A stretch of DNA of 64,000 nt. It comes from Astrobacterium formosum. Lineage in GTDB: Bacteria > Pseudomonadota > Alphaproteobacteria > Rhizobiales > Xanthobacteraceae. Each line of letters opens with the position of its first letter. Position 1 is the stretch's first letter. Position numbers and translations under genes: made by a program. The stretch is taken from positions 1 to 64,000 of the forward strand of contig JAVDCA010000009.1 in NCBI GenBank assembly GCA_030848545.1. The letters run 5' to 3'. Below the pieces are notes generated by a model that saw nothing but the letters and a program-made list of their open reading frames with translations, did no database searches and was not told where the DNA came from. This document shows, one piece after another, positions 17,563 to 26,323 of the stretch.

Positions 17563-18948
17563 ATGACGTACGACATCGCAGGACTGTTCGCACGTCGCGA
17601 GCACGAACGTTACGAATTGCACAGTCGCCATCTCAACGAGCAGATGGTGAGGGTCCTCAAGACGATCGGATACGACGTCCGCTTCAGCCGCGGACAGGGC
17701 CAGTATCTCTTCGATCGCGACGGTGCGCGCTATCTCGACCTGCTCAGCGGCTTCGGGGTATTCGGCATCGGCCGCAACCATCCCGTGCTGCGCGAAGCGC
17801 TCACCAGCGTGCTCGACGCCGAATTGCCCAATCTGGTGCAGATGGACGTGTCGGCCCTGGCCGGCATCCTGGCCGAGCGGCTGCTGGTGCGCGTGCCCTA
17901 TCTCGATAAGGTCTTCTTCGCCAATTCGGGCGCCGACGCCGTCGAGACCGCCATCAAGTTCGCCCGTGCGGCCACCGGGCGCTCCGGCATCGTGTTCTGC
18001 GACCATGCCTTCCACGGCCTGTCCAACGGCGCCCTGTCGCTCAACGGCGACGACATTTTCCGCGGCGGCTTCGGGGCGCTCCTGCCCGGCTGCGTGCGCG
18101 TGCCCTTCAACGATCTCGCCGCCCTCGAGGAGGCCCTGCGCGCGCGCACCATCGCGGCCTTCTTCGTCGAGCCCATCCAGGGCAAGGGCGTCAACATGCC
18201 CGACGACGGCTATCTCGCCGGCGTCGCCGATCTGTGCCGGCGCTACGGCACCCTGTTCGTCGCCGACGAGATCCAGACCGGGCTCGGCCGCACCGGCCGT
18301 TTCCTCGCCGTCGAGCACTGGAACGTCGAGCCCGACATGGTGCTGCTCGCCAAGACCCTGTCGGGTGGCCATGTGCCCGTCGGCGCCGTGCTCTCCAGGA
18401 AGGCGATCTTCGCAAAAGTGTTCGACCGCATGGACCGCGCCGTCGTGCACGGCTCGACCTTCGGCAAGAACGACCTCGCCATGGCGGCCGGCATCGCCAC
18501 CCTCGACGTCCTCGCCTCCGAGCGCCTGATCGAGAACGCCGAGCGGCAGGGCGAGCGCCTCTTGCGCGGCTTTGCCGACATGGCGGCGCGCTACGAGATG
18601 ATCAAGGAGATCCGCGGCCGCGGCCTCCTGATCGGGGTCGAGTTCGGAGAGCCGCGATCGCTCAAGCTCAAGGCGTGCTGGAATCTGGTCGAGTCGGCCA
18701 GCAAGGGCCTGTTCTGCCAGACCATCACCATCCCGCTGTTCAAGGAGCATCGCATCCTGAGCCAGGTGGCCGGCCACGCCAGCCACACCATCAAGCTCTT
18801 GCCGGCGCTGATCCTCACCGACGAGGATTGCGACTGGATCCTCAATGCCTTCGAGGCGGTCGTGGCGGCGAGCCACCAGGGCCCGGCAGCCGTATGGTCG
18901 CTGGGCAAGACCCTGGTCGGCCACGCGCTGCGCCCGACCGGAAGCTAG
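17563..18948 (+). CDS. hpnO: Class III aminotransferase, HpnO type (aminohopanoid synthesis)
   Basis: A 461-residue PLP enzyme of the ornithine/acetylornithine aminotransferase fold. The PLP lysine is in LLAKTLSGGH; DEIQTGLGRTG and HGSTFGKNDLA are the other cofactor and dimer motifs. The N-terminus NEQMVRVLKTIGYDV, the phrase LDLLSGFGVFGIGRNHP and the long C-terminal extension (FCQTITIPLFKEHRI, then SHTIKLLPALI) match HpnO-type enzymes, which in Rhodopseudomonas palustris are needed for 35-aminobacteriohopanetriol. The presence of shc 8 kb away supports this. The ATG at 17563 follows GGGAAGG; a GTG three bases earlier is possible. It stands alone, without other hpn genes. A different amine substrate cannot be excluded. 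Confidence 0.78.
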   Translation: MTYDIAGLFARREHERYELHSRHLNEQMVRVLKTIGYDVRFSRGQGQYLFDRDGARYLDLLSGFGVFGIGRNHPVLREALTSVLDAELPNLVQMDVSALAGILAERLLVRVPYLDKVFFANSGADAVETAIKFARAATGRSGIVFCDHAFHGLSNGALSLNGDDIFRGGFGALLPGCVRVPFNDLAALEEALRARTIAAFFVEPIQGKGVNMPDDGYLAGVADLCRRYGTLFVADEIQTGLGRTGRFLAVEHWNVEPDMVLLAKTLSGGHVPVGAVLSRKAIFAKVFDRMDRAVVHGSTFGKNDLAMAAGIATLDVLASERLIENAERQGERLLRGFADMAARYEMIKEIRGRGLLIGVEFGEPRSLKLKACWNLVESASKGLFCQTITIPLFKEHRILSQVAGHASHTIKLLPALILTDEDCDWILNAFEAVVAASHQGPAAVWSLGKTLVGHALRPTGS

Positions 18949-18994
18949 AGCATGATCGCGATGGAAGGAAACGTCAGCCCCGTCTGAGGCGCGC

Positions 18995-19242
18995 TCCCTC
19001 TCCCCTCCGGGGAGAGGGTTGGGGTGAGGGGGTTCCTAACCTATCCTCATGAGCGCCGGAGCCCCCTCACCCCGGCCCTCTCCTCTCCGGGGAGAGGGAG
19101 AAGGCGGCACTCGTCATGGTTCGCGACGATTCAATACTGGAAGATCATGCTCTAGCGGATCCCGTCATACGGAATTCGGCCAATCAATTTCGTCATTCCG
19201 GGGCGGCCCACCGGGTCCGCGCAAAGCGCGCCCCGCAATGAC
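18995..19242. repeat. Long inverted GC repeat plus GTCATT/AATGAC element
   Basis: The 326-base gap between hpnO and the MFS gene is filled by repeats. Positions 18995-19101 form a roughly 107-base inverted repeat built from the CTCCGGGGAGAGGG core. Positions 19192-19242 form a second element with ends GTCATTCCGGGG and CCCCGCAATGAC. No gene is seen. The hairpins could end transcription from both convergent genes. Confidence 0.7.
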
Positions 19243-19274
19243 CGCGGAATTGAATGCGCTGTAAGGCTTTCGCG

Positions 19275-20459
19275 CTATTCGATGATCACGCGCCGGCCGA
19301 GAAGGACATGATACATGGCCAGCGCCGCCACGATCACCGCCACGGTGATCAGGAACAGGCCGCGATAGCCGGTGAACGGCACTAGTATTCCGGTCAGGAG
19401 CGGGCCCAGGCCGTAGCCGAAATCATAGAACAGCATGTAGGTCGAGGTGGCCACGCCCAGCCGTGTCGGCGGCACGCCCTTGATGGCGATCACCTGTCCG
19501 CTCGACTGGTAGTTTCCGTAGCCGAAACCGATCACCACGGCGGCGAGCAGCAGGATGCTGCCGCTGTGCGCCTGGCTGAACAGGAACATGCCGACCGCAT
19601 AGAGGATCAGCGCCGGATAGACGATGATGTTGGCGCCCTTGGCGTCGAGCAGCCGGCCCGAAAACGGCCGCGACACCAGGATGGCGAGCGAATAGACGGG
19701 AAAGAACCAGCCCGCCGGACCGTCCAGTCCGATCTCGCCGCAATAGGGCGACAGGAACGCGACGAGGCCGGAGAAGCTCAGGGCGATCACGGTTCCGATC
19801 ACCGCGATGGGAAGCACCGAGACGTCGATGAAGCCGTCGAGCCGCCAGCGCGGCTTGGCCGGGGCCGGGTTGGCGGCGCGCATGTGCGGTTGTTCGACGA
19901 AACAGGCCATCGCCAGCGCGATCGCGGCGGCGGCGACGGCGAGCCACAAAACGGTGTCGAACTGGGCATGACGGATCATCGGCACCGCCACGAACGGCCC
20001 CATGGCGGCGCCCAGAATGACGCTCAGGCTGTAGAAGCCGATGCCCTCGCCGCGCCGGTTGGGCGCAACCATCTGGGCGATCAGCGTCGCGGTCGTGGTC
20101 GAGCACATGCCGGCGATGATGCCGTGCACGATCCTGTTGGTGATCAGCAGCGGAAGGGTGGAGGAGGCGAGATAGAAGGCGCAGATGGTCAGGTTGCCGG
20201 CGCTGCTGAGGATCAGGATCTTGCGGCCGCCGAGCTCGTCGATGAGGCGGCCGATGATCACGCGCCCCGCCATCAGGCCGACGATGTAGACGCCGGTGAC
20301 CAGTCCGGCGAGCCCGGTGGAGGTTTCGAAGCGGAACATGGCGTAAGGCGCCATGCTGGTCATCAGCAGGTAGAACACCAGCGACATGAGGAGGTTGATC
20401 ACGAAGGCGAGGGTGAAATTCCTCGTCCACAGCGCTTCGTTTTTCTTCGGCGTGGTCAT
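19275..20459 (-). CDS. MFS transporter
   Basis: A 394-residue inner-membrane protein with about twelve hydrophobic segments. The loop 2-3 MFS signature is present as GRVIIGRLIDELGGRKIL, with a weaker second copy in the C-terminal half at SRPFSGRLLDAKGANI. The start at 20459 (MTTPKKNEALWTRNF) places the short cytosolic N-terminus directly before helix 1. The substrate cannot be told from sequence. It is convergent with hpnO and has no operon partner. Confidence 0.85.
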   Translation of the reverse strand: MTTPKKNEALWTRNFTLAFVINLLMSLVFYLLMTSMAPYAMFRFETSTGLAGLVTGVYIVGLMAGRVIIGRLIDELGGRKILILSSAGNLTICAFYLASSTLPLLITNRIVHGIIAGMCSTTTATLIAQMVAPNRRGEGIGFYSLSVILGAAMGPFVAVPMIRHAQFDTVLWLAVAAAAIALAMACFVEQPHMRAANPAPAKPRWRLDGFIDVSVLPIAVIGTVIALSFSGLVAFLSPYCGEIGLDGPAGWFFPVYSLAILVSRPFSGRLLDAKGANIIVYPALILYAVGMFLFSQAHSGSILLLAAVVIGFGYGNYQSSGQVIAIKGVPPTRLGVATSTYMLFYDFGYGLGPLLTGILVPFTGYRGLFLITVAVIVAALAMYHVLLGRRVIIE

Positions 20460-20653
20460 TCGGATAAGGAAGTCCGGTCTTGTGGGCCGCGGATTGGCAT
20501 AGCCCGTCTTCGCCGCCAGGAGGCGTGCTCCGGACGCGAGCATGCCATGCCGTAATGCACGCGCAGGCGGACGCATTGCGCCGGTTCAAAACGCGCGCAG
20601 GCCAGGGTGGAGGTCGCGACGAAGCACAAGCGGCGCGTGCGGCCCCGGCGTGG

Positions 20654-21703
20654 TTACGGCGCGCACAGGCACGTGTTGGCGGGCCGGCCGGCGTCGCAGG
20701 CCGGCGAGGCGTCGGGATAGAAGGTGCGCACGGCGCTGTTCTTGATCACGAACACGGCGAGGTAATCCCGTTGTCCGGCCGCGGCGACGCGATGCAGGCA
20801 CATGGCCTTGCCGGACGTCTTCGGCAGCATCAGTTTGAGCGCCTTTGTGGCCTCGATCAGAATACCGCCGGCGTCGAGATTGAGCGGATAGCCCTTGGGG
20901 CAGGCGTCGCGCAGGCCGCCGCGGGCGATGCGATAGCGCACCCCGAACGTATAGATGGGCGGCTCGATCTCGGTCGAGTTGCAGCGCTCGGCGAGCCCGC
21001 CCCAGCCCTTCTCCTGCATTTCGAGATAGCGGCCGGCAAAGTGCAGGCCGCCCAGATTGCCGCCCGTGGGCTCGCCGCAGAAGATGTGGCGAAAACCCTG
21101 TTCGTCGAACCAGGCGGTGGTGAGTTCGTCCTTGAAGCGGGCGAGGTCGCGCGCCTCGCCGGCGACGGCGCCCGACAGGGCGGCGAAGATGCGCGCCACA
21201 TCGGCGGCGAGTTGCGGCCTATCGAGCACGGCGCGGAACGCGGCGGCGCGCGGATTACTGCCCCAGTCGCCGCACACTTCCAGCATGGCATGGTCGAAAG
21301 CGGAGAGCGTGGGCGCTCGCGGCGAGGGATCGCGCGCCCCGTCGTCGCGCTCGTCGAAGAAGGGACGCAGCTCCGCGCTCGGCGCCGGGGCCGGCGCCGG
21401 CCGCTGCGGCGCGTCCGACTGGAAGAGGTCTCCGCAGGCGGAATTCACCCATCGGCGCGGCGGGCTCGCGCCCGGCACGTCGACGAACACCCAGTCGCCG
21501 TCCTCGCGGTTGAGGGCGCGGGCCGTATAGGTCTGGCTGGGGACGGTGACGACATTGCCCGGATTGGTCTCGCGCCGGATGCTGTCGAGCGCCTGGCAGC
21601 GCTCGTCGGCGACGAACACGCCGGAAATCTCGAAAAACGCCGCCGCCGGTGCCGCACCGGCGAGCCACAACAGGACGATCGTCGTCGCGCGGGCGATGAG
21701 CAT
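20654..21703 (-). CDS. Exported EndoU-like domain protein
   Basis: A 349-residue protein with a signal peptide (about 1-22, ending APAAA). The N-terminal part (25-100) looks like a small SH3-type or lysozyme-inhibitor-like module with cysteines. The C-terminal part (about 130-349) carries RHIFCGEPTGGNLGGLHFAG and then YLEMQEKGWGG, the His-x-Gly-Glu...Gly-x-His pattern of bacterial EndoU-type RNases. Several cysteines (GLRDACPKG, NTCLCAP) suggest disulfides and periplasmic or secreted location. In the EndoU fold the two histidines and a lysine cleave RNA; whether this one is active is not known. No toxin-delivery or immunity gene is adjacent. Confidence 0.6.
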   Translation of the reverse strand: MLIARATTIVLLWLAGAAPAAAFFEISGVFVADERCQALDSIRRETNPGNVVTVPSQTYTARALNREDGDWVFVDVPGASPPRRWVNSACGDLFQSDAPQRPAPAPAPSAELRPFFDERDDGARDPSPRAPTLSAFDHAMLEVCGDWGSNPRAAAFRAVLDRPQLAADVARIFAALSGAVAGEARDLARFKDELTTAWFDEQGFRHIFCGEPTGGNLGGLHFAGRYLEMQEKGWGGLAERCNSTEIEPPIYTFGVRYRIARGGLRDACPKGYPLNLDAGGILIEATKALKLMLPKTSGKAMCLHRVAAAGQRDYLAVFVIKNSAVRTFYPDASPACDAGRPANTCLCAP

Positions 21704-22408
21704 GATCGGGTCCCCCTCCGCAATGATTGCGTGCCACGAACGGACACGTCAAGATTGCATATTCTGTGCGAAACATGTCGGGATGGTGTCGGGGCGAGGA
21801 TCGGGGCCCGGGACTGACGGGCTTGAGCGATGCACCCGGTCTTTCTTCGCCGCTCCTGGATTGCCCGGTCGTGTCGCTTTCGCGGACGAAGTCGCTTCGC
21901 TTTCGTGGAAGAACGCGTGACGTGACACGGTTTCCGGCTGATCGGCTAGGTATCGTGCCCCGGGCGCGCTGCAGCATGCAATGCTGCTGCGCAGAACCGG
22001 GACCTCGCTCGGCGCTAGTTGGGGCTCGGCGCTAGTTGGCATGAAGGACAAGACGCGGCGATGATACGCCCCGGACGCCTGCACCGCGACGCGCTGATCC
22101 GCATGACCCCGGTCGAAGCCGATGCAGTCCGTCGCCAAGCCGGCGCCGTCGACGCGTTCGCTTCGTTGCGATCGATGCGGATGTGCGTCCAAGGCACGTC
22201 GACCGGCAGCGGCGTCCATTCTGCCCCGATTGCTGACGTTCTCCTGCGGTGCGGGGGCGTGATGGGATGTGCCCGGAGGGGATATCAATACTACAGCTGC
22301 GATGCATGGCTCACGCGCCATTCTACTGGCATTCGGCAAGGCTGACGGCCAGTGGGGTTTGTGGCATCGTGATATCGCCTCAATGGCGCGAACAGCATAT
22401 GGCCTCTC
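21704..22408. other. 705-base region without a supported gene
   Basis: I see no convincing gene. A hairpin element (21958-22002) contains the arms CGGGCGCGCTGCAGCAT and ATGCTGCTGCGCAGAACCG. It is followed by a 17-base direct repeat of GCTCGGCGCTAGTTGG (22007-22022 and 22024-22039). Open frames between 22,019 and 22,345 lack a ribosome binding site and any recognisable family. GC content falls toward 22,400, where the defence island starts. Confidence 0.5.
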
Positions 22409-22939
22409 ATGAACGATAAAGAGCGTGGCAAGCACATGGTCGAGGAGATGGTCCTCGAACAATTGATGGAATCTTTTCCGGTGATCACAGGTCGAGCCAT
22501 CACCGAGGAAGCCCACGGCGAATTCGCGCAGGTTGAGGGATCGCCGGATTTTGTATTCGGTCTTGACGGCCATGCGCTCGGAATCGAACTCGCTGAAATC
22601 CGTCATGCCGAAGATGCGGAAGCGTATCTTGCTGAAGTCTCGCAGCTTGCCTGGCAAAAACATGAAAGCTACGAGCGACGCGGCCTCTTTCGCAATCCGA
22701 TCGCGCTGATCCTACACTCGATCGCGATTCCGCTGTTCGATATCCAGAGGGAGCTGGCGGCCGCCTCGTCGGATGAGTTTGACGAGGTTGGGTTCGTGGA
22801 GGTCTGGTGTGTGGACTTCTCGGATGCTTATTACAGCGCCCAGGATCTGCGACGGCCGGCGGACATGTTCTGCTTCAAGCCGAGGCAGTGGTTCGGATTC
22901 CATCGAATCGGGTGGTGGGACAGGAAGCCGTTCGGTTAA
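22409..22939 (+). CDS. Unrecognised protein, possible PD-(D/E)XK-like fold, defence-island edge
   Basis: A 176-residue acidic cytosolic protein of unknown family. The segment GSPDFVFGLDGHALGIELAEIR has the shape of a nuclease core: a PD followed after about 14 residues by an E-x-x-E strand, with a helical N-terminus EEMVLEQLME before it. The usual lysine of the E-x-K motif is missing, so activity is doubtful. It converges with the Gabija-like helicase gene (gap 27 bp) and shares its lower GC. It may be an accessory or an independent defence gene. Confidence 0.5.
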   Translation: MNDKERGKHMVEEMVLEQLMESFPVITGRAITEEAHGEFAQVEGSPDFVFGLDGHALGIELAEIRHAEDAEAYLAEVSQLAWQKHESYERRGLFRNPIALILHSIAIPLFDIQRELAAASSDEFDEVGFVEVWCVDFSDAYYSAQDLRRPADMFCFKPRQWFGFHRIGWWDRKPFG

Positions 22940-22966
22940 CGCGCGGTCACCGACATAGGCGGCTGC

Positions 22967-24481
22967 TTAACTACTGCCCCCCAATAGCGGGCTTGGGCTG
23001 TTTCCCGGAACCAGAATCGAAATGGAACGACGCGCCCTACTCAGCGCCACATAGGCAATACGCCGGGATAGCTCGTCATTGGCGAAATGCGCCGAGGAGA
23101 AGTTGCTGATCAGTACATGGTCGAACTCCAAACCTTTCGCCTTGTGTATCGTGCTTACGGCTTTCGTGTGTTTTCGTGCGGCAATCTTGATTCGCGCCAC
23201 AACCGCGTCCAGGCACTCCGCCGGGTCGTCGCCGGGCTGTGGGCGTACTTGCCCAATCAAACGCATGCACACTGGCATGCGAATGGTGAGCCATTCCGGA
23301 GGCTGAACGATGATAGCCTGCGCAACTTCGCAGAATGTCCGAAGATCAGGATTGGAATAGAGCGGTTCAAACGTCTCGAGAAACTTCTTCACTACCTGCA
23401 GTCTTCCGTATTCGATTCGGCTACCTTGCAGAGCATTCAGGATCGCCTTTTGCTTCGCTTGATCAAGACCTGTCGCGACACGGTCGAGGTGGTCGATTGC
23501 ATGAAGCGCCAAGCCTTGTGCGTTGCCGACGCTCTCTGCGGCGCGCTCAAGAAGTGCGTAGGCCTCCCCATAATCGGCCCCCTCGTTGAGGCGGACGAGA
23601 CCTCCGGCGGCGATATGGAGACCCCACACGTGACTATTATGGCGAGAGAGGATCGCAATAGTTCCGGTCGTGCTTCGTACGAACTCCTGCACAGGCCGTG
23701 TGAGGGCGCCAACGTTGCCATGGCCAAATCCGACACAATCGGTGGCAGGCAACTGCCGGATGGAAACAGACCGGGGAGCGGATTGCAACGGAATGGAGCG
23801 CCCTTCACGCAGCTCCGTCCTTGCACGGAGTATCCACTCGCCAAGATCGGGCTCCTCCTGCCACCGTTGCGGCGTATCAAGCGCCGTAACGGTGGACGAG
23901 TCGCGCATCAAATCGTCCCATGAGACGACATCCGCGTCAGAGCTCTTGTATATCGCCTGCATCGGATCGCCAAAAATGCGGACGCGACACGATGCGATAT
24001 CCCGAAACGAGGCCACGACCTGATGCTGATGAACGTTCGTGTCTTGATGCTCGTCCAAGATCACGAATGGAAAGCGATATGCCAACATCGTCCTAACGGC
24101 GGAACAGCGCGTCAGCAAATCTACCGCTTTGGGGGCGAGGTCAGCGAAGGCAATACGCCCGCTTCCTAGGCCGACATGGCGTCGCAGCGGCGTCGGCAAT
24201 CCCAGCCGCGCTGCATAGGGGTCCAACAGCTCGCGGCAAAACGCGTCAATGGTGGTCGCCCGTACCCGCCCGCCGCTGTTGCGCGTCCTCCTAAGAAATT
24301 CCTGGACTGCGGCATTAGTGTGCGCCAGAACGAGGACTTGCGAGCCATCTCGGAGTTGAGCGCCCATCTCAAGCGCCAACTCAGCCGCTTCGTAGGTCTT
24401 TCCGCATCCTGCCGGCGCTTCGACAAGAACATTCGGCGCATCCGAGCGCAACGCTCTTCGCGTTGCGGCCAAGCAAGTCAT
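22967..24481 (-). CDS. gajB: UvrD/PcrA-like helicase, GajB-like
   Basis: A 504-residue superfamily 1 helicase. Motif I is VEAPAGCGKT, motif II VILDEHQDTN, motif III IFGDPMQAIY, and the C-terminal motifs are STIHKAKGLEFDHVLI and YVALSRARRSI. It lacks the large 1B/2B inserts of housekeeping UvrD, as in GajB (about 500 residues). Its ATG at 24481 overlaps the stop of the upstream OLD-family gene by 4 bp (ATGA), which decides the start over the in-frame codon at 24505. The two genes form a Gabija-type anti-phage pair: in Gabija, GajB binds or processes DNA ends and stimulates the GajA nuclease. Lower GC than the genome core suggests transfer. Confidence 0.8.
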   Translation of the reverse strand: MTCLAATRRALRSDAPNVLVEAPAGCGKTYEAAELALEMGAQLRDGSQVLVLAHTNAAVQEFLRRTRNSGGRVRATTIDAFCRELLDPYAARLGLPTPLRRHVGLGSGRIAFADLAPKAVDLLTRCSAVRTMLAYRFPFVILDEHQDTNVHQHQVVASFRDIASCRVRIFGDPMQAIYKSSDADVVSWDDLMRDSSTVTALDTPQRWQEEPDLGEWILRARTELREGRSIPLQSAPRSVSIRQLPATDCVGFGHGNVGALTRPVQEFVRSTTGTIAILSRHNSHVWGLHIAAGGLVRLNEGADYGEAYALLERAAESVGNAQGLALHAIDHLDRVATGLDQAKQKAILNALQGSRIEYGRLQVVKKFLETFEPLYSNPDLRTFCEVAQAIIVQPPEWLTIRMPVCMRLIGQVRPQPGDDPAECLDAVVARIKIAARKHTKAVSTIHKAKGLEFDHVLISNFSSAHFANDELSRRIAYVALSRARRSISILVPGNSPSPLLGGSS

Positions 24482-26151
24482 TGAATCGCGCCTCGCAGTT
24501 TGCACGCGAATTCATCGACCCGACTCTGTATCGACGCAGGCATGCCGACACGCTTTAACGTTCGGGCAAGAGCACGTCCGCCTTCGCGGCTCTTAAACCA
24601 AGAGTGTTTCGTCATTGCGCTGTAGAATGCCGCTCTTAACGTCGCGTCTGAATAGACTGCTGTCCTGATGTCTCTGGCGCTGCCGATTTGCTCCGACGCA
24701 GGAATCTTCTGAAACACTTGGTCTTCGAGGTGTCGATCGTCGATGTCTCTGACCTGCGCCGCAGCCGGGATCAATGCAAACAGTGCGTCTCGGAGGAGGA
24801 GCTTGCTCACGGCGTCTTCAATGTTGATGGCGTCTTGCCAGATCCATGCTATCGCTCGGCTGGCGATAACCCGTCGGCGGCCGGAATAGGATGGCTCGTT
24901 ATCAAGAAATGCCGCGAAGTTCATGCCAGCAGCAATGAAGGCGTCGGCTATATCCAAGACATTTGGCTGGCCTTCCCCATCCACCAAATGAACGCCGTGC
25001 GCGTTCAGGTCGGAGGCTAGCAGGGCGGGCAACATCTCATCGAGCACGCCGATCTCGGTAGCGCCCTCGCACAGAATAGGCATAGGCGCAAAGAAGGCAT
25101 CAGGATCGCGCGCAAGAAGTGTTTCGAGCGGAGTCCCCTCAAAACGAGCCGGCTCTTGCCCCGGCCGCATGCGCCAGACGGACCCCGCCGGTAGCGAAGC
25201 CAGAATCGCAGGTGCATGTGTTGTTAGGAATACCTGCCCTTGCCCGCCTGCCAGCTGCGTCAGCTTCTTCGTAACGCTTCTTTGCCGATATGGCTCAAGG
25301 CCGCGCTCCGGCTCGTCGATAACAAGTATCGGGGCCGACCCCGCTAGCGCCGCCGAAAGCGTCAGAAGCGCAATCTGCTTCGTTCCCGTTCCGGCGTTTA
25401 CGATGGGAATCGCTTCGGTCACTTTTGGTCCGCTCATCAGAGCGACCATGCCGACGAGCGCATTGCCCATGGTCGGCACCAATCCCAGGTGAAGGTCGAA
25501 TGGCGCGCCCGCCAAGTGAAAGGACTCGCGGATTTTGTTAAGGGCTGCTTCGGCGCTCGTTGGAACGGCCATCGATTCCGTCGCGGCGGCAATCGTATTG
25601 TGAACCGAAGCGCGCATGTCCGCAGTCTTGAGGTGCCGATCGAGAAGGCTGCCCGTGCCGAGCCGCAGATCGCGCGCGGCACGCTCTTCTCCCGCCAGCC
25701 GAGCCAACATTAGTTTCCGGCGAAGAGCTGGAGAGAATGGAGGGGGCTGCTCGTCATTTTCAATCGGAAGCTCATAAATAAGCTCAAGGTCGGCGTTGCC
25801 GCGCACTCGGCAACGGAGGACAGGTTCGGCTTCGCCCTCCGGCAAAGGTGTCGGCGCATTTTGCCGCCAGCCGAACAGATTTGGCAGACGCTGTTCGGTG
25901 CCGAGCGCCTGAAGATCGAGATTGCCGATGTAGGCCTCGATTTCGAAGCCATCGGAAATCCGCCGTTGCCGGTAATCGAACTCGGAGCACGGCCCGAGCG
26001 GATATGGCGCAAGGAGCAGAGAGATTGCGGAAAGAACGGTGCTCTTGAAGCTGTCACCGGGACCGATCAAGCAATTGATTCCAGGATTCGGCTTCCACGT
26101 GAATTCATCGATGCCTCGATAGCGGCGTATCGTGAGCTGTCTAATTTGCAT
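24478..26151 (-). CDS. gajA: OLD-family ATPase/TOPRIM nuclease, GajA-like
   Basis: A 557-residue protein. An N-terminal ABC-type ATPase half (1-340) has the P-loop GPGDSFKST, signature-like region around NAGTGTKQIALLTLS, and Walker B PILVIDEPERGLEP. A C-terminal TOPRIM half starts at ILCEGATEIGVLDEM and continues with HLVDGEG and AFLDNE. This is the architecture and length of GajA, the sequence-specific nuclease of the Gabija defence system. The P-loop is atypical: Phe replaces the Gly before the catalytic Lys. The start is taken at 26151 (MQIRQLTIRRYRG). It is coupled to the helicase gene downstream. Subfamily assignment (Gabija versus another OLD-UvrD class) is by architecture only. Confidence 0.75.
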   Translation of the reverse strand: MQIRQLTIRRYRGIDEFTWKPNPGINCLIGPGDSFKSTVLSAISLLLAPYPLGPCSEFDYRQRRISDGFEIEAYIGNLDLQALGTEQRLPNLFGWRQNAPTPLPEGEAEPVLRCRVRGNADLELIYELPIENDEQPPPFSPALRRKLMLARLAGEERAARDLRLGTGSLLDRHLKTADMRASVHNTIAAATESMAVPTSAEAALNKIRESFHLAGAPFDLHLGLVPTMGNALVGMVALMSGPKVTEAIPIVNAGTGTKQIALLTLSAALAGSAPILVIDEPERGLEPYRQRSVTKKLTQLAGGQGQVFLTTHAPAILASLPAGSVWRMRPGQEPARFEGTPLETLLARDPDAFFAPMPILCEGATEIGVLDEMLPALLASDLNAHGVHLVDGEGQPNVLDIADAFIAAGMNFAAFLDNEPSYSGRRRVIASRAIAWIWQDAINIEDAVSKLLLRDALFALIPAAAQVRDIDDRHLEDQVFQKIPASEQIGSARDIRTAVYSDATLRAAFYSAMTKHSWFKSREGGRALARTLKRVGMPASIQSRVDEFACKLRGAIQ

Positions 26152-26323
26152 GTACAAAACATGCACGAACGCAGGTCTAGTTTCGAGAACTTTATTTATC
26201 CGCGAGAAGAAAGTGGATTGATCTCAGTCTGCACAATGAAGGTCCGATCTTTCCCCTAGGTCGGCAGGCGCGGCTCTGGCAAGGTAATTACCGCCGTATC
26301 CGGCGGCGTTTGGAGATGCGCGG

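Noticed and set aside
22007-22039. 17-base direct repeat as a possible attachment site
   Set aside because: The two copies are adjacent and no integrase or distant partner copy is visible.
22019-22345. Open frames in the 705-base gap before the defence island
   Set aside because: No Shine-Dalgarno sequence, no recognisable family, and frames on both strands are equally open.
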